Assembly (NCBI RefSeq): GCF_035621475.1
Contig: NZ_CP141799.1
Location: forward strand, 5,258,501 to 5,322,500
Source: Pseudomonas paeninsulae
GTDB lineage: Bacteria > Pseudomonadota > Gammaproteobacteria > Pseudomonadales > Pseudomonadaceae
Direction of reading: 5' to 3'
DNA: 64,000 bases
This document shows positions 1 through 8,436 of the stretch, piece after piece (the stretch's first letter is position 1; each line of letters opens with the position of its first letter). The translations under genes and the position numbers were made by a program. The notes beneath the pieces are model-generated. The model saw only the letters and a list, made by a program, of their open reading frames with translations, had not been told where the DNA came from and did no database searches.

Positions 1-1148
1 TTCTTCGCCATCAGTTGCAGGCTGATGCACTCCTCCGGCTGCAGGCGGATCAGCAGGCGATTGGCCTCGCCGTCGCCGAACAGCTGGTGCGGCACCGGCT
101 TGAACTGGATCAGGATCTCCGAGGTTTTCTTCGCCAGGCGCTTGCCGGTGCGCAGGTAAAAGGGCACGCCGGCCCAGCGCCAGTTTTCGACTCCCACCTG
201 CAGGGCGACGAAGGTCTCGGTATCACTGTCGTTGTCGACATTCTTCTCGAAGTAGTAGGCCGGCACTTCCTGCCCGCCGATCTTGCCGGCGCTGTACTGG
301 CCGCGCACGGTCTTGTCGCGCACGTCGAGGCCGGAGATGGGCTTCAGCGCCTCGAGCACCTTGAGCTTCTCGTTGCGCACCGCCTCGGCGTCGAAGCGCA
401 CCGGCGCCTCCATGGCCACCAGGCAGAGCAGTTGCAGCAGGTGGTTCTGGATCATGTCGCGCATGGCGCCGGCGTTGTCGTAGTAGGCGCCGCGATTTTC
501 CACGCCGAGGGTCTCGCACACGCTGATCTGCACGTGGTCGATGTGCCCGGCGCGCCACACCGGCTCGAACAGGGCGTTGGCGAAGCGCAGCGCCATCAGG
601 TTCTGCACGGTTTCCTTGCCCAGGTAATGATCGATGCGAAATACCCGCGACTCGTCGAATACCGCACCGATCGCCGCGTTGATCGCCTGCGCCGACGCCA
701 GCGAGTGACCGATCGGCTTCTCCAGCACGATGCGCGCGTGAGGCCCAGCCAGGCCGGCGATCTTCAGGTGCGAGGCGATGTCCTCGAACAGGTCGGGGGC
801 GGTGGCCAGGTAGTAGACCCGCACGCGTTCGCCAGCGGCGCCCAGGTGCTTGGCCAGGCGACCGAAGTCGGCACTCTGACTGGCGTCCATGGCGAAATAA
901 TCGAGGCGCGCGGCGAAGCTCTGCCAGGTGTCGTTGTCGAAGTCGGCGCGGGCCACTTCGGCGCGGCAGTGGCGTTCGGCAAGGGCCTGGTAGGCGCTAC
1001 GGCTATGGGGGCTGCGCGCCAGGGCAAGGATACGCACGTCAGCGTGCAGCCGGCCGACGCGGTGCAGGTGGTAGAGCGCAGGCAGCAGCTTGTGCAGGGC
1101 CAGATCGCCCGTGCCGCCAAAAACCAGCATGTCACAGGGAATGCTCAA
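1..1148 (-). CDS. zwf: glucose-6-phosphate 1-dehydrogenase, 3' end cut by window edge
   Basis: Oxidises glucose-6-phosphate to 6-phosphogluconolactone with NAD(P)+, the entry to the Entner-Doudoroff and pentose phosphate routes in the cytoplasm. Translating the minus strand gives an N-terminal nucleotide-binding stretch VFGGTGDLALHKLLPALY, then RIVLEKPIGHSL and the active-site motif RIDHYLGKE, all diagnostic of the family. Only about 380 residues are present, because the C-terminus lies beyond base 1. The likely start is TTG (reads SIPCDMLVFGG); an ATG six codons later at 1130 is possible. The gene diverges from an RpiR regulator, the arrangement I recall for the PA5438/PA5439 region of Pseudomonas. 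This is the non-classical second G6PD type rather than the one beside pgl/eda. Confidence 0.93.
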   Translation of the reverse strand, partial: MSIPCDMLVFGGTGDLALHKLLPALYHLHRVGRLHADVRILALARSPHSRSAYQALAERHCRAEVARADFDNDTWQSFAARLDYFAMDASQSADFGRLAKHLGAAGERVRVYYLATAPDLFEDIASHLKIAGLAGPHARIVLEKPIGHSLASAQAINAAIGAVFDESRVFRIDHYLGKETVQNLMALRFANALFEPVWRAGHIDHVQISVCETLGVENRGAYYDNAGAMRDMIQNHLLQLLCLVAMEAPVRFDAEAVRNEKLKVLEALKPISGLDVRDKTVRGQYSAGKIGGQEVPAYYFEKNVDNDSDTETFVALQVGVENWRWAGVPFYLRTGKRLAKKTSEILIQFKPVPHQLFGDGEANRLLIRLQPEECISLQLMAK

Positions 1149-1192
1149 AGCGGGAACTCCGACTCGGTTTAGCCGTGCGGGGGCGTCGGCCA

Positions 1193-1207
1193 TGTAGTAT
1201 AACTACA
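1193..1207. promoter_or_regulatory. candidate HexR/RpiR-type operator in the zwf-rpiR intergenic region
   Basis: The 15-base sequence TGTAGTATAACTACA has perfect 6-base inverted arms. It closely resembles the TGTAATwwwATTACA box described for HexR-like RpiR regulators. A further half-site ACTACA lies at 1213-1218. It sits 45 bases before zwf and about 95 before the regulator gene, so it could control both divergent promoters. Binding by the adjacent regulator is inference. Confidence 0.6.
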
Positions 1208-1300
1208 AAGTCACTACACCCACGGCGTGCCCCGATCATAACCGAGTCGTCTCTCGGCTGAAGATGGCACAACGTATTCGTCATCTTTCAGCCCGAGCCC

Positions 1301-2173
1301 ATGCCCGTGAATTTGTTGCAGCACATCGCCCAGTCGCGCCATCTGTTACGCAAGTCGGAACTCAAGGTGGCCGACCATGTGCTGCTCGACCCGGCCGCGG
1401 TGATGCACAGTTCCATGGCCGACCTGGCCCACAGCGTCGGCATCAGCGAGCCAACCATCGTGCGCTTCTGCCGGGCCATCGGCTGCAGCGGTTTCCAGGA
1501 CTTGAAGCTGAAACTGGCGCAGAGCCTGGCCGCTGGCGCCAGCTTCGGCCAGTTCGCGATCCATGAAGACGACTCGGTCGCCGACTTCAGCCTGAAGATC
1601 TTCGACACCACCCTGCACACCCTGATCGAGGTGCGCGAGAATCTCGACACACAGGCCTTGCAGCGTGCCATTGCCGCCTGTGCTCAGGCCCAGCGCGTGG
1701 AGTTCTATGGTTTCGGCGCCTCCGGCGCGGTGGCGGCGGATGCCCAGCACAAGTTCTTCCGCCTGCTGCTGACTGCCGCCGCCTACTCCGACCCGCACAT
1801 GCAGGCGATGTCGGCGGTGACCCTGAAGCCCACCGATGTGGCCATCTGCATCTCCCAGTCCGGCCGCTCCAAGGACCTGCTGATCACCGCCAACCTGGTG
1901 CGTGAATCCGGCGCCACGCTGATCACCCTGTGTCCGAGCCAGACCCCGCTGGCCGACCTGGCCACGATCAACCTGGCCATCGACGTGCAGGAAGACACCG
2001 AGATCTATACCCCACTGACCTCGCGGATCGCCCACCTGGTGGTGATCGATGTGCTGGCCATGGGCGTCGCCATGTCACGCGGCCCGAGCCTGGTCAACCA
2101 CCTGAAGAGCGTCAAGCGCAGCTTACGCAGCCTGCGCCTGTCGCCCAAGTCAGTGAAGCCGCACGAGGATTAG
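1301..2173 (+). CDS. RpiR/MurR-family transcriptional regulator (HexR-like)
   Basis: A 290-residue cytoplasmic regulator with an N-terminal helix-turn-helix of the RpiR type (about residues 1-75, containing SMADLAHSVGISEPTIVRFC). A C-terminal SIS sugar-phosphate-binding domain (about 120-260) follows, with YGFGASGAVAADAQHKFF and SQSGRSKDLL. Family members sense phosphorylated sugars such as 2-keto-3-deoxy-6-phosphogluconate. Its divergent neighbour zwf and the palindrome between them suggest that it controls glucose-6-phosphate oxidation and itself. It resembles the PA5438 type more than classical HexR, so no symbol is given. The ATG at 1301 is chosen because the following residues are the normal family N-terminus. 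Confidence 0.9.
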   Translation: MPVNLLQHIAQSRHLLRKSELKVADHVLLDPAAVMHSSMADLAHSVGISEPTIVRFCRAIGCSGFQDLKLKLAQSLAAGASFGQFAIHEDDSVADFSLKIFDTTLHTLIEVRENLDTQALQRAIAACAQAQRVEFYGFGASGAVAADAQHKFFRLLLTAAAYSDPHMQAMSAVTLKPTDVAICISQSGRSKDLLITANLVRESGATLITLCPSQTPLADLATINLAIDVQEDTEIYTPLTSRIAHLVVIDVLAMGVAMSRGPSLVNHLKSVKRSLRSLRLSPKSVKPHED

Positions 2174-2406
2174 CGAACCCAGAGCCCTGCCCCTTCGATC
2201 AATGGGCACGTTCTGCAGCATCCTCCCTGCCCAGCTCTCGTAGCCGGATAAGCCTTGGCGCAATCCGCGAAACCGGCAGCGCAACGGCAGAGTCCATATA
2301 CGGACGACAACGTCTCAAGTTCATCGCACCTTCATCGCCTTGCCCACAAAGCGTCACATCCCAGGCCGATCCTGTCATTCCCGTTGTTCAGCCTGGGAGA
2401 CCTGAG

Positions 2407-2631
2407 ATGCCTCGTTATTCGAATGAAGCGCAGTCACACGTCAACACTGATGCGAAAAGCCGGCGCAAGCTGCTCGACCAGCGTCGTATGGAATACCGCC
2501 GCGCCATCGAAAGCTACGCCGAACACCGGCAGTTGCAGGAGCAATTGGCCGATTACCCGGAGCTGGTCGCCGCTAACTACCTGGCGGCCGCTCAGGCGCC
2601 GGCTCGGCGAAGCGCTCAGCCAGGGCGTTGA
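2407..2631 (+). CDS. small basic conserved hypothetical protein
   Basis: A 74-residue protein, hydrophilic and rich in Arg, Gln, Glu and Ala, with a likely helical segment (SRRKLLDQRRMEYRRAIESY). There is no signal peptide or membrane segment. The start is supported by GGGAGA about eight bases upstream. Pseudomonas genomes carry a short protein of this style between the RpiR and LysR genes of this locus; it may belong to the group annotated as PA3496 family, but I recall that only weakly. Its last ~60 bases overlap the 3' end of the convergent LysR gene. Function unknown. Confidence 0.6.
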   Translation: MPRYSNEAQSHVNTDAKSRRKLLDQRRMEYRRAIESYAEHRQLQEQLADYPELVAANYLAAAQAPARRSAQPGR

Positions 2632-3520
2632 TCTGGCTGCGCTGATCGCGCACGAAGGCGAAAAACGCCTGGGCCACCGGCGACAGGTATTTACCGCGCG
2701 GATGCACCAGGCACCAGCTGCGCAGCAATGGCAGCTCCGCCACCGGCAATTCGCGCAATGCGCCGCACGCCAGTTCGCGGCGCACGGCGTGGCGTGGCAA
2801 CAGCGCCAGGCCGAGGCCGGCGAGCACCCCTTCGAGCTGGCTCTCGGTCGAACCGACCTCCAGGGTCTGGGCGAAGTGCGCGCGTTTCTGATGGCAAAAT
2901 TCCTCGCCGGCCTGACGGGTGCCCGAACCCCGCTCGCGCACCAGCAGCGGCCAGGCGGTGAGGTCTTGCAAGGTCAGTGCGCCCTGCTGGCATAGCGGGT
3001 GCGGCGCTGGCGCTACCGCGATGATCGGGTTATTGAGGAAGGGCAAGAACTCCAGATTCAGGTCCGTCGGCACCTGCGACATGATCAGCAAGTCATCGCG
3101 GTTGGCGCTCAGGCGCTTGAGTGCCTGGGCGTGATTGGTCACCACCAGCTGCAAACTGACTTCCGGGTATTGGCGACGGAAAGCGGCGAACAGGTGCGGC
3201 GTGAAGTATTTGGCGCTGGACTCGACGGCCAGGCTCAACTGCCCCTGCAGGGAGCCTTGCAGGTCGCCCAGCTGCATGTCGAGGCTTTCCAGGCGGCCGA
3301 ATATATCCGCGCTAGCCCGCTGCAGGGCCTCGGCGGCGTCGGTCAGGTAGAGCTTCTTGCCGACGTAATCGAACAGCGGTTGGCCGAGCAGCTCTTCCAA
3401 CTGGCGGATTTGCAGGCTAACCGCCGGCTGGGTCAGCGACATGTCTTCGGCGGCGCGGCTGTAGGAGCGCTGTTGGCACACCGCGCGGAACACCTGAAGT
3501 TGGCGCAGGGTGATGCGCAT
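2573..3520 (-). CDS. LysR-family regulator of pyruvate carboxylase (PycR-like)
   Basis: A LysR-type regulator of 315 residues from the chosen start MRITLRQLQVF; the reading frame extends 32 codons further upstream but lacks family-like sequence there. The N-terminal winged helix-turn-helix covers about residues 1-60 (RSYSRAAEDMSLTQPAVSLQIRQLE), and the C-terminal periplasmic-binding-like effector domain about 90-295. It is divergent from pycA, matching the Pseudomonas order in which PycR (PA5437) sits beside pycA and oadA. A likely operator lies at 3594-3611. Control of pyruvate carboxylase is inferred from position and the known homologue. The effector is unknown. Confidence 0.88.
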   Translation of the reverse strand: MRITLRQLQVFRAVCQQRSYSRAAEDMSLTQPAVSLQIRQLEELLGQPLFDYVGKKLYLTDAAEALQRASADIFGRLESLDMQLGDLQGSLQGQLSLAVESSAKYFTPHLFAAFRRQYPEVSLQLVVTNHAQALKRLSANRDDLLIMSQVPTDLNLEFLPFLNNPIIAVAPAPHPLCQQGALTLQDLTAWPLLVRERGSGTRQAGEEFCHQKRAHFAQTLEVGSTESQLEGVLAGLGLALLPRHAVRRELACGALRELPVAELPLLRSWCLVHPRGKYLSPVAQAFFAFVRDQRSQINALAERFAEPAPERPPGS

Positions 3521-3593
3521 CAAGGACTTGCGCACGGGATACCTCGTTCGGCTAGCTGCGGGTGGGCCTTGCGGCGGGGCTTTCGGCCGAGTG

Positions 3594-3611
3594 TATAAGC
3601 TATGACTTATA
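3594..3611. promoter_or_regulatory. LysR-type operator candidate between pycR-like gene and pycA
   Basis: TATAAGCTATGACTTATA is an inverted repeat with perfect 6-base arms and a 6-base spacer, the AT-rich dyad style of LysR boxes. It lies 74 bases before the regulator start and 115 before pycA. Further downstream is an AT-rich stretch (about 3618-3642) suited to a promoter. Confidence 0.5.
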
Positions 3612-3725
3612 GCCAAGCAAATTATTATTGATTTCGATTATTCAACGCGCAGGCGTAGGGTGCATGGGTGGTCGCGACTAGCCACTAGCGATTACCTGTC
3701 TGTCCACTGGGTCGAGGAAGCACGC

Positions 3726-5141
3726 GTGATCAAGAAAATCCTGATTGCCAACCGCGGCGAGATCGCCGTCCGTATCGTGCGCGCCTGCGCCGAAATGGGC
3801 ATTCGCTCGGTGGCCGTCTATTCCGACGCCGACCGTATGGCCTTGCACGTCAAGCGTGCCGACGAGGCCCATGGCATTGGTGCCGATCCCCTGGCCGGTT
3901 ACCTGAACCCGCGCAAGCTGGTCAATCTGGCGGTGGAAACTGGCTGCGATGCCCTGCATCCCGGTTACGGCTTTCTGTCCGAGAATGCCGAGCTGGCAGA
4001 TATCTGCGCCGAGCGCGGGATCAAGTTCATCGGCCCGTCCGCCGAGGTGATTCGCCGCATGGGCGACAAGACCGAAGCGCGACGCAGCATGATCAAGGCC
4101 GGCGTGCCGGTCACTCCTGGCACCGAGGGCAACGTCGCCGACATTACCGAGGCCCTGGTCGAAGGCGAGCGCATCGGTTACCCGGTGATGCTCAAGGCCA
4201 CCTCCGGCGGCGGCGGCCGTGGTATTCGCCGTTGCAACTCGCGCGAAGAACTGGAGCAGGCGTTTCCGCGGGTGATTTCCGAAGCGACCAAGGCCTTTGG
4301 CTCGGCGGAAGTGTTCCTGGAAAAATGCATCGTCAATCCCAAGCACATTGAGGCGCAGATTCTCGGCGACAGCTTCGGCAACGTGGTGCACCTGTTCGAG
4401 CGCGACTGCTCGATCCAGCGGCGCAACCAGAAGCTCATCGAGATAGCCCCCAGCCCGCAGCTGACCCCCGAGCAGCGCGCCTATATCGGCGATCTGTCGG
4501 TGCGCGCGGCCAAGGCGGTGGGTTATGAGAACGCCGGTACCGTGGAGTTCTTGCTCGCCGAGGGCGAGGTGTACTTCATGGAGATGAACACCCGGGTGCA
4601 GGTGGAGCACACCATCACCGAAGAAATCACCGGCATCGATATCGTTCGCGAGCAGATCCGCATCGCCTCCGGCCTGCCGCTGTCGGTCAAGCAGGAGGAC
4701 ATCATCCACCGCGGGTTCGCCCTGCAGTTCCGCATCAACGCCGAGGACCCGAAGAACAACTTCCTGCCGTCCTTCGGCAAGATCACCCGCTACTACGCCC
4801 CCGGCGGCCCCGGTGTGCGCACCGACACGGCGATCTACACCGGCTACACCATCCCGCCCTACTACGATTCGATGTGTTTGAAGTTGGTGGTCTGGGCGCT
4901 GACCTGGGAAGAGGCGATGGATCGCGGCCTGCGCGCCCTGGACGACATGCGCCTGCAGGGGGTGAAGACCACCGCGGCCTATTATCAGGAGATCCTGCGC
5001 AACCCGGAATTCCGTAGCGGCCAGTTCAACACCAGCTTCGTCGAAAGCCACCCGGAACTGACCCAGTACTCGATCAAGCGCAAGCCCGAAGAGCTGGCGC
5101 TGGCCATCGCCGCCGCCATCGCCGCCCACGCCGGGCTCTAA
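3726..5141 (+). CDS. pycA: pyruvate carboxylase subunit A (biotin carboxylase)
   Basis: Cytoplasmic 471-residue subunit that uses ATP and bicarbonate to carboxylate the biotin carried by subunit B. It shows the biotin carboxylase N-terminal domain (ILIANRGEIAVRIVRA at residue 5), an ATP-grasp domain with glycine-rich KATSGGGGRGIRR, the active-site segment EMNTRVQVEHTITEEITGID, and the C-terminal domain. GTG at 3726 is chosen because residues from there match the universal N-terminus; the frame runs further upstream without similarity. The partner gene follows 69 bases later. Two-subunit pyruvate carboxylase replenishes oxaloacetate in Pseudomonas. Confidence 0.95.
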   Translation: MIKKILIANRGEIAVRIVRACAEMGIRSVAVYSDADRMALHVKRADEAHGIGADPLAGYLNPRKLVNLAVETGCDALHPGYGFLSENAELADICAERGIKFIGPSAEVIRRMGDKTEARRSMIKAGVPVTPGTEGNVADITEALVEGERIGYPVMLKATSGGGGRGIRRCNSREELEQAFPRVISEATKAFGSAEVFLEKCIVNPKHIEAQILGDSFGNVVHLFERDCSIQRRNQKLIEIAPSPQLTPEQRAYIGDLSVRAAKAVGYENAGTVEFLLAEGEVYFMEMNTRVQVEHTITEEITGIDIVREQIRIASGLPLSVKQEDIIHRGFALQFRINAEDPKNNFLPSFGKITRYYAPGGPGVRTDTAIYTGYTIPPYYDSMCLKLVVWALTWEEAMDRGLRALDDMRLQGVKTTAAYYQEILRNPEFRSGQFNTSFVESHPELTQYSIKRKPEELALAIAAAIAAHAGL

Positions 5142-5210
5142 CGAATCGTAGCTCGGACCCAGTCCGGCAGTTGCAGCCACGGATCCTATCCGGGCGTCAG
5201 GAGAACAGAG

Positions 5211-7031
5211 ATGAGCAAGACCGATCAGCCGAAACGCATCGCCGTCACCGACACCATCCTGCGTGACGCGCACCAGTCGCTGCTGGCCACGCGCATGCGC
5301 CTGGACGACATGCTGCCGATCTGCGACAAGCTCGACCAGGTTGGTTACTGGTCGCTGGAGGTCTGGGGCGGCGCGACCTTCGACGCCTGTGTGCGCTTCC
5401 TCAAGGAAGACCCCTGGACGCGTTTGCGCGAACTGCGCAAGGCGCTACCCAATACCCGCCTGCAGATGCTCCTGCGCGGGCAGAACCTGCTCGGCTATCG
5501 CCACTATAGCGACGACGTGGTCAAGGCCTTCGTCGCCAAGGCGGCGGCCAACGGCATCGATGTGTTCCGCATCTTCGACGCGATGAACGACGTGCGTAAC
5601 CTGCGCGTGTCCATCGCCGCGGTGAAGGCCGCCGGCAAGCATGCCCAGGGCACCATCGCCTACACCACCAGCCCGGTGCACACGGTCGAGGCCTTTGTCG
5701 CTCAGGCCAAGGCCATGCAGGACATGGGCATCGACTCGGTGGCGCTCAAGGACATGGCCGGCCTGCTCACCCCTTATGCCACTTTCGAGCTGGTCCAGGC
5801 GCTGAAGGCCGAGGTCGACCTGCCGGTGTTCATCCACAGCCATGACACCTCGGGCATGGGTGCGATGTGCCAGCTCAAGGCCATCGAGGCGGGTGCCGAG
5901 CATATCGACACCGCCATCTCCAGCTTCGCCTGGGGCACCAGCCATCCGGGCACCGAGTCGATGGTCGCCGCGCTCAAGGGTAGCGAATACGACACCGGCC
6001 TGGACCTGGCGCTGATCCAGGAGATCGGCCTGTACTTCTATGCCGTGCGCAAGAAGTACCACCAGTTCGAGAGCGAATTCACCGCGGTGGATACCCGCGT
6101 GCAGGTCAACCAGGTGCCGGGCGGGATGATGTCCAACCTGGCCAACCAGCTCAAGGAACAGGGCGCGTTGAGCCGGATCAACGAGGTCTTCGCGGAAATT
6201 CCGCGGGTCCGCGAAGACCTCGGTTTTCCGCCGCTGGTGACCCCGACTTCACAGATCGTCGGCACCCAGGCGGTGTTCAACGTGCTGGCTGGCGAGCGCT
6301 ACAAGACCATCACCAACGAGGTAAAACTCTATCTGCAGGGCCGCTACGGCCTGGCGCCGGGCAAAATCAACGAGCAACTGCGCAAGCAGGCGATCGGCAA
6401 CGAAGACGTGATCGACGTGCGTCCGGCCGATTTGCTCAAGCCGGAAATGAGCAAGCTGCGCGGCGAAATCGGCGCCCTGGCCAAGTCCGAAGAGGACGTG
6501 CTGACCTATGCCATGTTCCCGGACATCGGCCGCAAGTTCCTCGAGGAACGTGAGGCCGGCAGCCTGACCCCGGAAGTACTGCTGCCGATTCCCGAGGGCG
6601 GTAGCGTGGCCGCTGCCGGGGGCGCCGGGGTGCCGACCGAGTTCGTCATCGACGTGCACGGCGAAAGCTACCGGGTCGACATCACCGGCGTCGGCGTCAA
6701 GGGCGAGGGCAAGCGCCACTTCTACCTGTCCATCGACGGCATGCCGGAAGAAGTGGTGTTCGAGCCGCTCAACGACTTCGTCGCGGGTACCGGCGGCAAG
6801 CGCAAGCAGGCCAGTGCGCCGGGCGACGTCAGCACCAGCATGCCGGGCAATATCGTCGATGTGCTGGTCAAGGAAGGCGACACGGTGAAAGCCGGCCAGG
6901 CGGTATTGATCAGCGAGGCGATGAAAATGGAGACCGAAGTGCAGGCGCCGATCGCCGGTACGGTCAAGGCCGTGCATGTAGCCAAGGGCGACCGGGTCAA
7001 TCCGGGCGAAGTGCTGATCGAGATCGAGTAA
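5211..7031 (+). CDS. oadA: pyruvate carboxylase subunit B / OadA-type biotin carboxyl carrier and carboxyltransferase
   Basis: This 606-residue subunit transfers the carboxyl group from biotin to pyruvate to give oxaloacetate. An HMG-CoA lyase-like carboxyltransferase domain fills about residues 1-280 (TDTILRDAHQSLLATRM; metal-binding HSHDTSG). A conserved PYC/OADA domain covers about 300-460, and a biotinyl domain lies at the C-terminus with SEAMKMETEVQAPI, the biotinylated lysine being near residue 572. No sodium-pump beta or gamma subunit is nearby, and pycA precedes it. This supports cytoplasmic pyruvate carboxylase rather than oxaloacetate decarboxylase. A strong terminator lies about 60 bases downstream. 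Confidence 0.95.
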   Translation: MSKTDQPKRIAVTDTILRDAHQSLLATRMRLDDMLPICDKLDQVGYWSLEVWGGATFDACVRFLKEDPWTRLRELRKALPNTRLQMLLRGQNLLGYRHYSDDVVKAFVAKAAANGIDVFRIFDAMNDVRNLRVSIAAVKAAGKHAQGTIAYTTSPVHTVEAFVAQAKAMQDMGIDSVALKDMAGLLTPYATFELVQALKAEVDLPVFIHSHDTSGMGAMCQLKAIEAGAEHIDTAISSFAWGTSHPGTESMVAALKGSEYDTGLDLALIQEIGLYFYAVRKKYHQFESEFTAVDTRVQVNQVPGGMMSNLANQLKEQGALSRINEVFAEIPRVREDLGFPPLVTPTSQIVGTQAVFNVLAGERYKTITNEVKLYLQGRYGLAPGKINEQLRKQAIGNEDVIDVRPADLLKPEMSKLRGEIGALAKSEEDVLTYAMFPDIGRKFLEEREAGSLTPEVLLPIPEGGSVAAAGGAGVPTEFVIDVHGESYRVDITGVGVKGEGKRHFYLSIDGMPEEVVFEPLNDFVAGTGGKRKQASAPGDVSTSMPGNIVDVLVKEGDTVKAGQAVLISEAMKMETEVQAPIAGTVKAVHVAKGDRVNPGEVLIEIE

Positions 7032-7046
7032 AGTCGGGTCACTGAA

Positions 7047-7064
7047 GCCCATCCCCTGATGGGC
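7047..7064. repeat. perfect hairpin after oadA
   Basis: GCCCATC and GATGGGC are inverted around a four-base loop, and the stem continues by CTGA/TCAG past one bulged A. There is no T-tract, so it is not an intrinsic terminator. It may protect the 3' end of the pyc mRNA. Confidence 0.55.
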
Positions 7065-7089
7065 TCAGGACGCCGCAACTGTTTACCTC

Positions 7090-7115
7090 GGGGGGCCGCA
7101 AGGCTCCCTTTTTTT
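7090..7115 (+). terminator. rho-independent terminator of the pycA-oadA operon
   Basis: A GC-rich stem (GGGGGGCC with GGCTCCC, one G-T pair) around a GCAA tetraloop is followed by an uninterrupted run of T. It separates the carboxylase genes from the bicarbonate permease gene, which therefore probably has its own promoter or depends on read-through. Confidence 0.85.
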
Positions 7116-7153
7116 AACTGAACGCCGGGCTGTCATGGGTGTTGGAGGCGGTA

Positions 7154-8095
7154 ATGGGGCTTGACCCGGTGGTGCTGTTTTTTCTCTTCGGTCTGTGTGC
7201 CGGCCTGCTGAAAAGCGAGCTGAAGCTCCCGCCAGCCCTGTATGAAACGCTGTCCATCATGTTGCTGTTGGCCATTGGTCTGCACGGCGGCGTGGAACTG
7301 GCCGAACAGGCCAGCTGGCAATTGCTCGGCCAGGCGGCGCTGGTGTTGGGGTTGGGTGTGGCGCTGCCACTGCTGGCCTTTGCCGTGCTGCGTGGTCTGG
7401 GCTTTGATCGGGTCAATGCGGCGGCAGTAGCGGCGCACTATGGCTCGGTCAGCGCCGGTACCTTTGCCGTGGTGGTGGCGTTCATGCTGGCCCGTGGCAT
7501 CGAGTTCGAGAGTTATATGCCGCTGTTTGTGGCGATTCTGGAGATTCCGGCAATCCTGGTCGGCATCCTCCTGGCCAAGGGCCTGGCCCGCGATACCGAC
7601 TGGCGCGAACTGGGGCGGGAGATCTTCCTCGGCAAGAGCATCATGCTGCTGCTCGGCGGCCTGATCATCGGTGCGGTGGCCGGCAAGGAAGCGATCAAGC
7701 CGCTGGAGCCGCTGTACACCAGCATGTTCAAGCCGGTGCTGGCGTTCTTCCTGCTGGAGATGGGCCTGATCGCCTCCGGCCAGCTGGGCTCGCTGAAGCA
7801 GTTCGGCCTGCGCCTGGTCGGCTTCGCCCTGTTCATGCCACTGCTCGGGGCGCTGGTCGGGGCGCTGCTGGCGCGCTTTATGGGGTTGTCTCTCGGCGGC
7901 ACCGCAATGCTCGCCACCCTGGCGGCCAGCGCCTCCTATATCGCGGTGCCGGCGGCCCTGCGTCTGGCGTTACCGCAGGCCAATCCTTCGCTATCCTTGA
8001 CCGCCTCGCTGGGGATCACCTTTCCCTTCAACATCCTGATCGGCATTCCGCTGTATCTGGCGCTGGCCGAACAACTGATCGCCTGGGGACTCTGA
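7154..8095 (+). CDS. SbtA-like sodium-dependent bicarbonate permease
   Basis: A very hydrophobic protein of 313 residues with about ten predicted membrane segments in two inverted halves (for example VVLFFLFGLCAGLL, SIMLLLAIGLHGGVEL, SIMLLLGGLIIGAVAG). This matches the SbtA family known from cyanobacterial carbon-concentrating systems. ATG at 7154 is preferred over GTG at 7139 because GGAGG lies seven bases before it. A PII-like SbtB gene begins one base after its stop, the usual sbtA-sbtB pairing. Sited just beyond pyruvate carboxylase, it probably supplies bicarbonate to that enzyme. The substrate is inferred from family and context. Confidence 0.85.
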   Translation: MGLDPVVLFFLFGLCAGLLKSELKLPPALYETLSIMLLLAIGLHGGVELAEQASWQLLGQAALVLGLGVALPLLAFAVLRGLGFDRVNAAAVAAHYGSVSAGTFAVVVAFMLARGIEFESYMPLFVAILEIPAILVGILLAKGLARDTDWRELGREIFLGKSIMLLLGGLIIGAVAGKEAIKPLEPLYTSMFKPVLAFFLLEMGLIASGQLGSLKQFGLRLVGFALFMPLLGALVGALLARFMGLSLGGTAMLATLAASASYIAVPAALRLALPQANPSLSLTASLGITFPFNILIGIPLYLALAEQLIAWGL

Positions 8096-8096
8096 G

Positions 8097-8399
8097 ATGA
8101 ACGCACACACCCGTACCCTGCTCACCGTGATCTGCGAAGCCGCGCTGGAGAAGAAGCTGCTGGCCGACCTGCAACAGCTCGGTGCTCCCGGCTGGACCAT
8201 CTCCGACGCCCGTGGCCGTGGTGGCCATGGCGTGCGCAGCGCCGACTGGGACACCGAGGGCAATATCCGTCTGGAGATCATCTGTACCCGGGACATCGCC
8301 GAACGCCTGGCCGCCCACCTGCAGGACCAGTACTACGCCAACTTCGCCATGGTCTGCTACCTGGCGCAGGTGGAGGTGCTGCGCCCGGATAAATTCTAA
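8097..8399 (+). CDS. SbtB-like PII-family regulatory protein
   Basis: A 100-residue protein with the small alternating beta-alpha-beta pattern of PII proteins (RTLLTVICEAALEKKLLADLQQLG, then a flexible GRGGHGVRSADWD loop and IRLEIICTRDIAERLAAHL). In cyanobacteria SbtB binds adenyl nucleotides and gates SbtA. Here the two genes are separated by one base and must be cotranscribed, so control of the upstream permease is the likely job. GlnB/GlnK signatures such as the uridylylated T-loop tyrosine motif are absent, arguing against a nitrogen-sensing PII. Confidence 0.8.
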   Translation: MNAHTRTLLTVICEAALEKKLLADLQQLGAPGWTISDARGRGGHGVRSADWDTEGNIRLEIICTRDIAERLAAHLQDQYYANFAMVCYLAQVEVLRPDKF

Positions 8400-8436
8400 G
8401 GCTGTCGCGGAGTGCGCGGCGTTTATCGGGCCGACC

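Noticed and set aside
5211..7031. oadA as part of a sodium-pumping oxaloacetate decarboxylase
   Set aside because: No beta or gamma membrane subunit genes are present and a biotin carboxylase gene precedes it, which indicates pyruvate carboxylase.
7047..7064. Hairpin after oadA as the operon terminator
   Set aside because: It lacks a T-tract; the true terminator with a run of T lies at 7090-7115.
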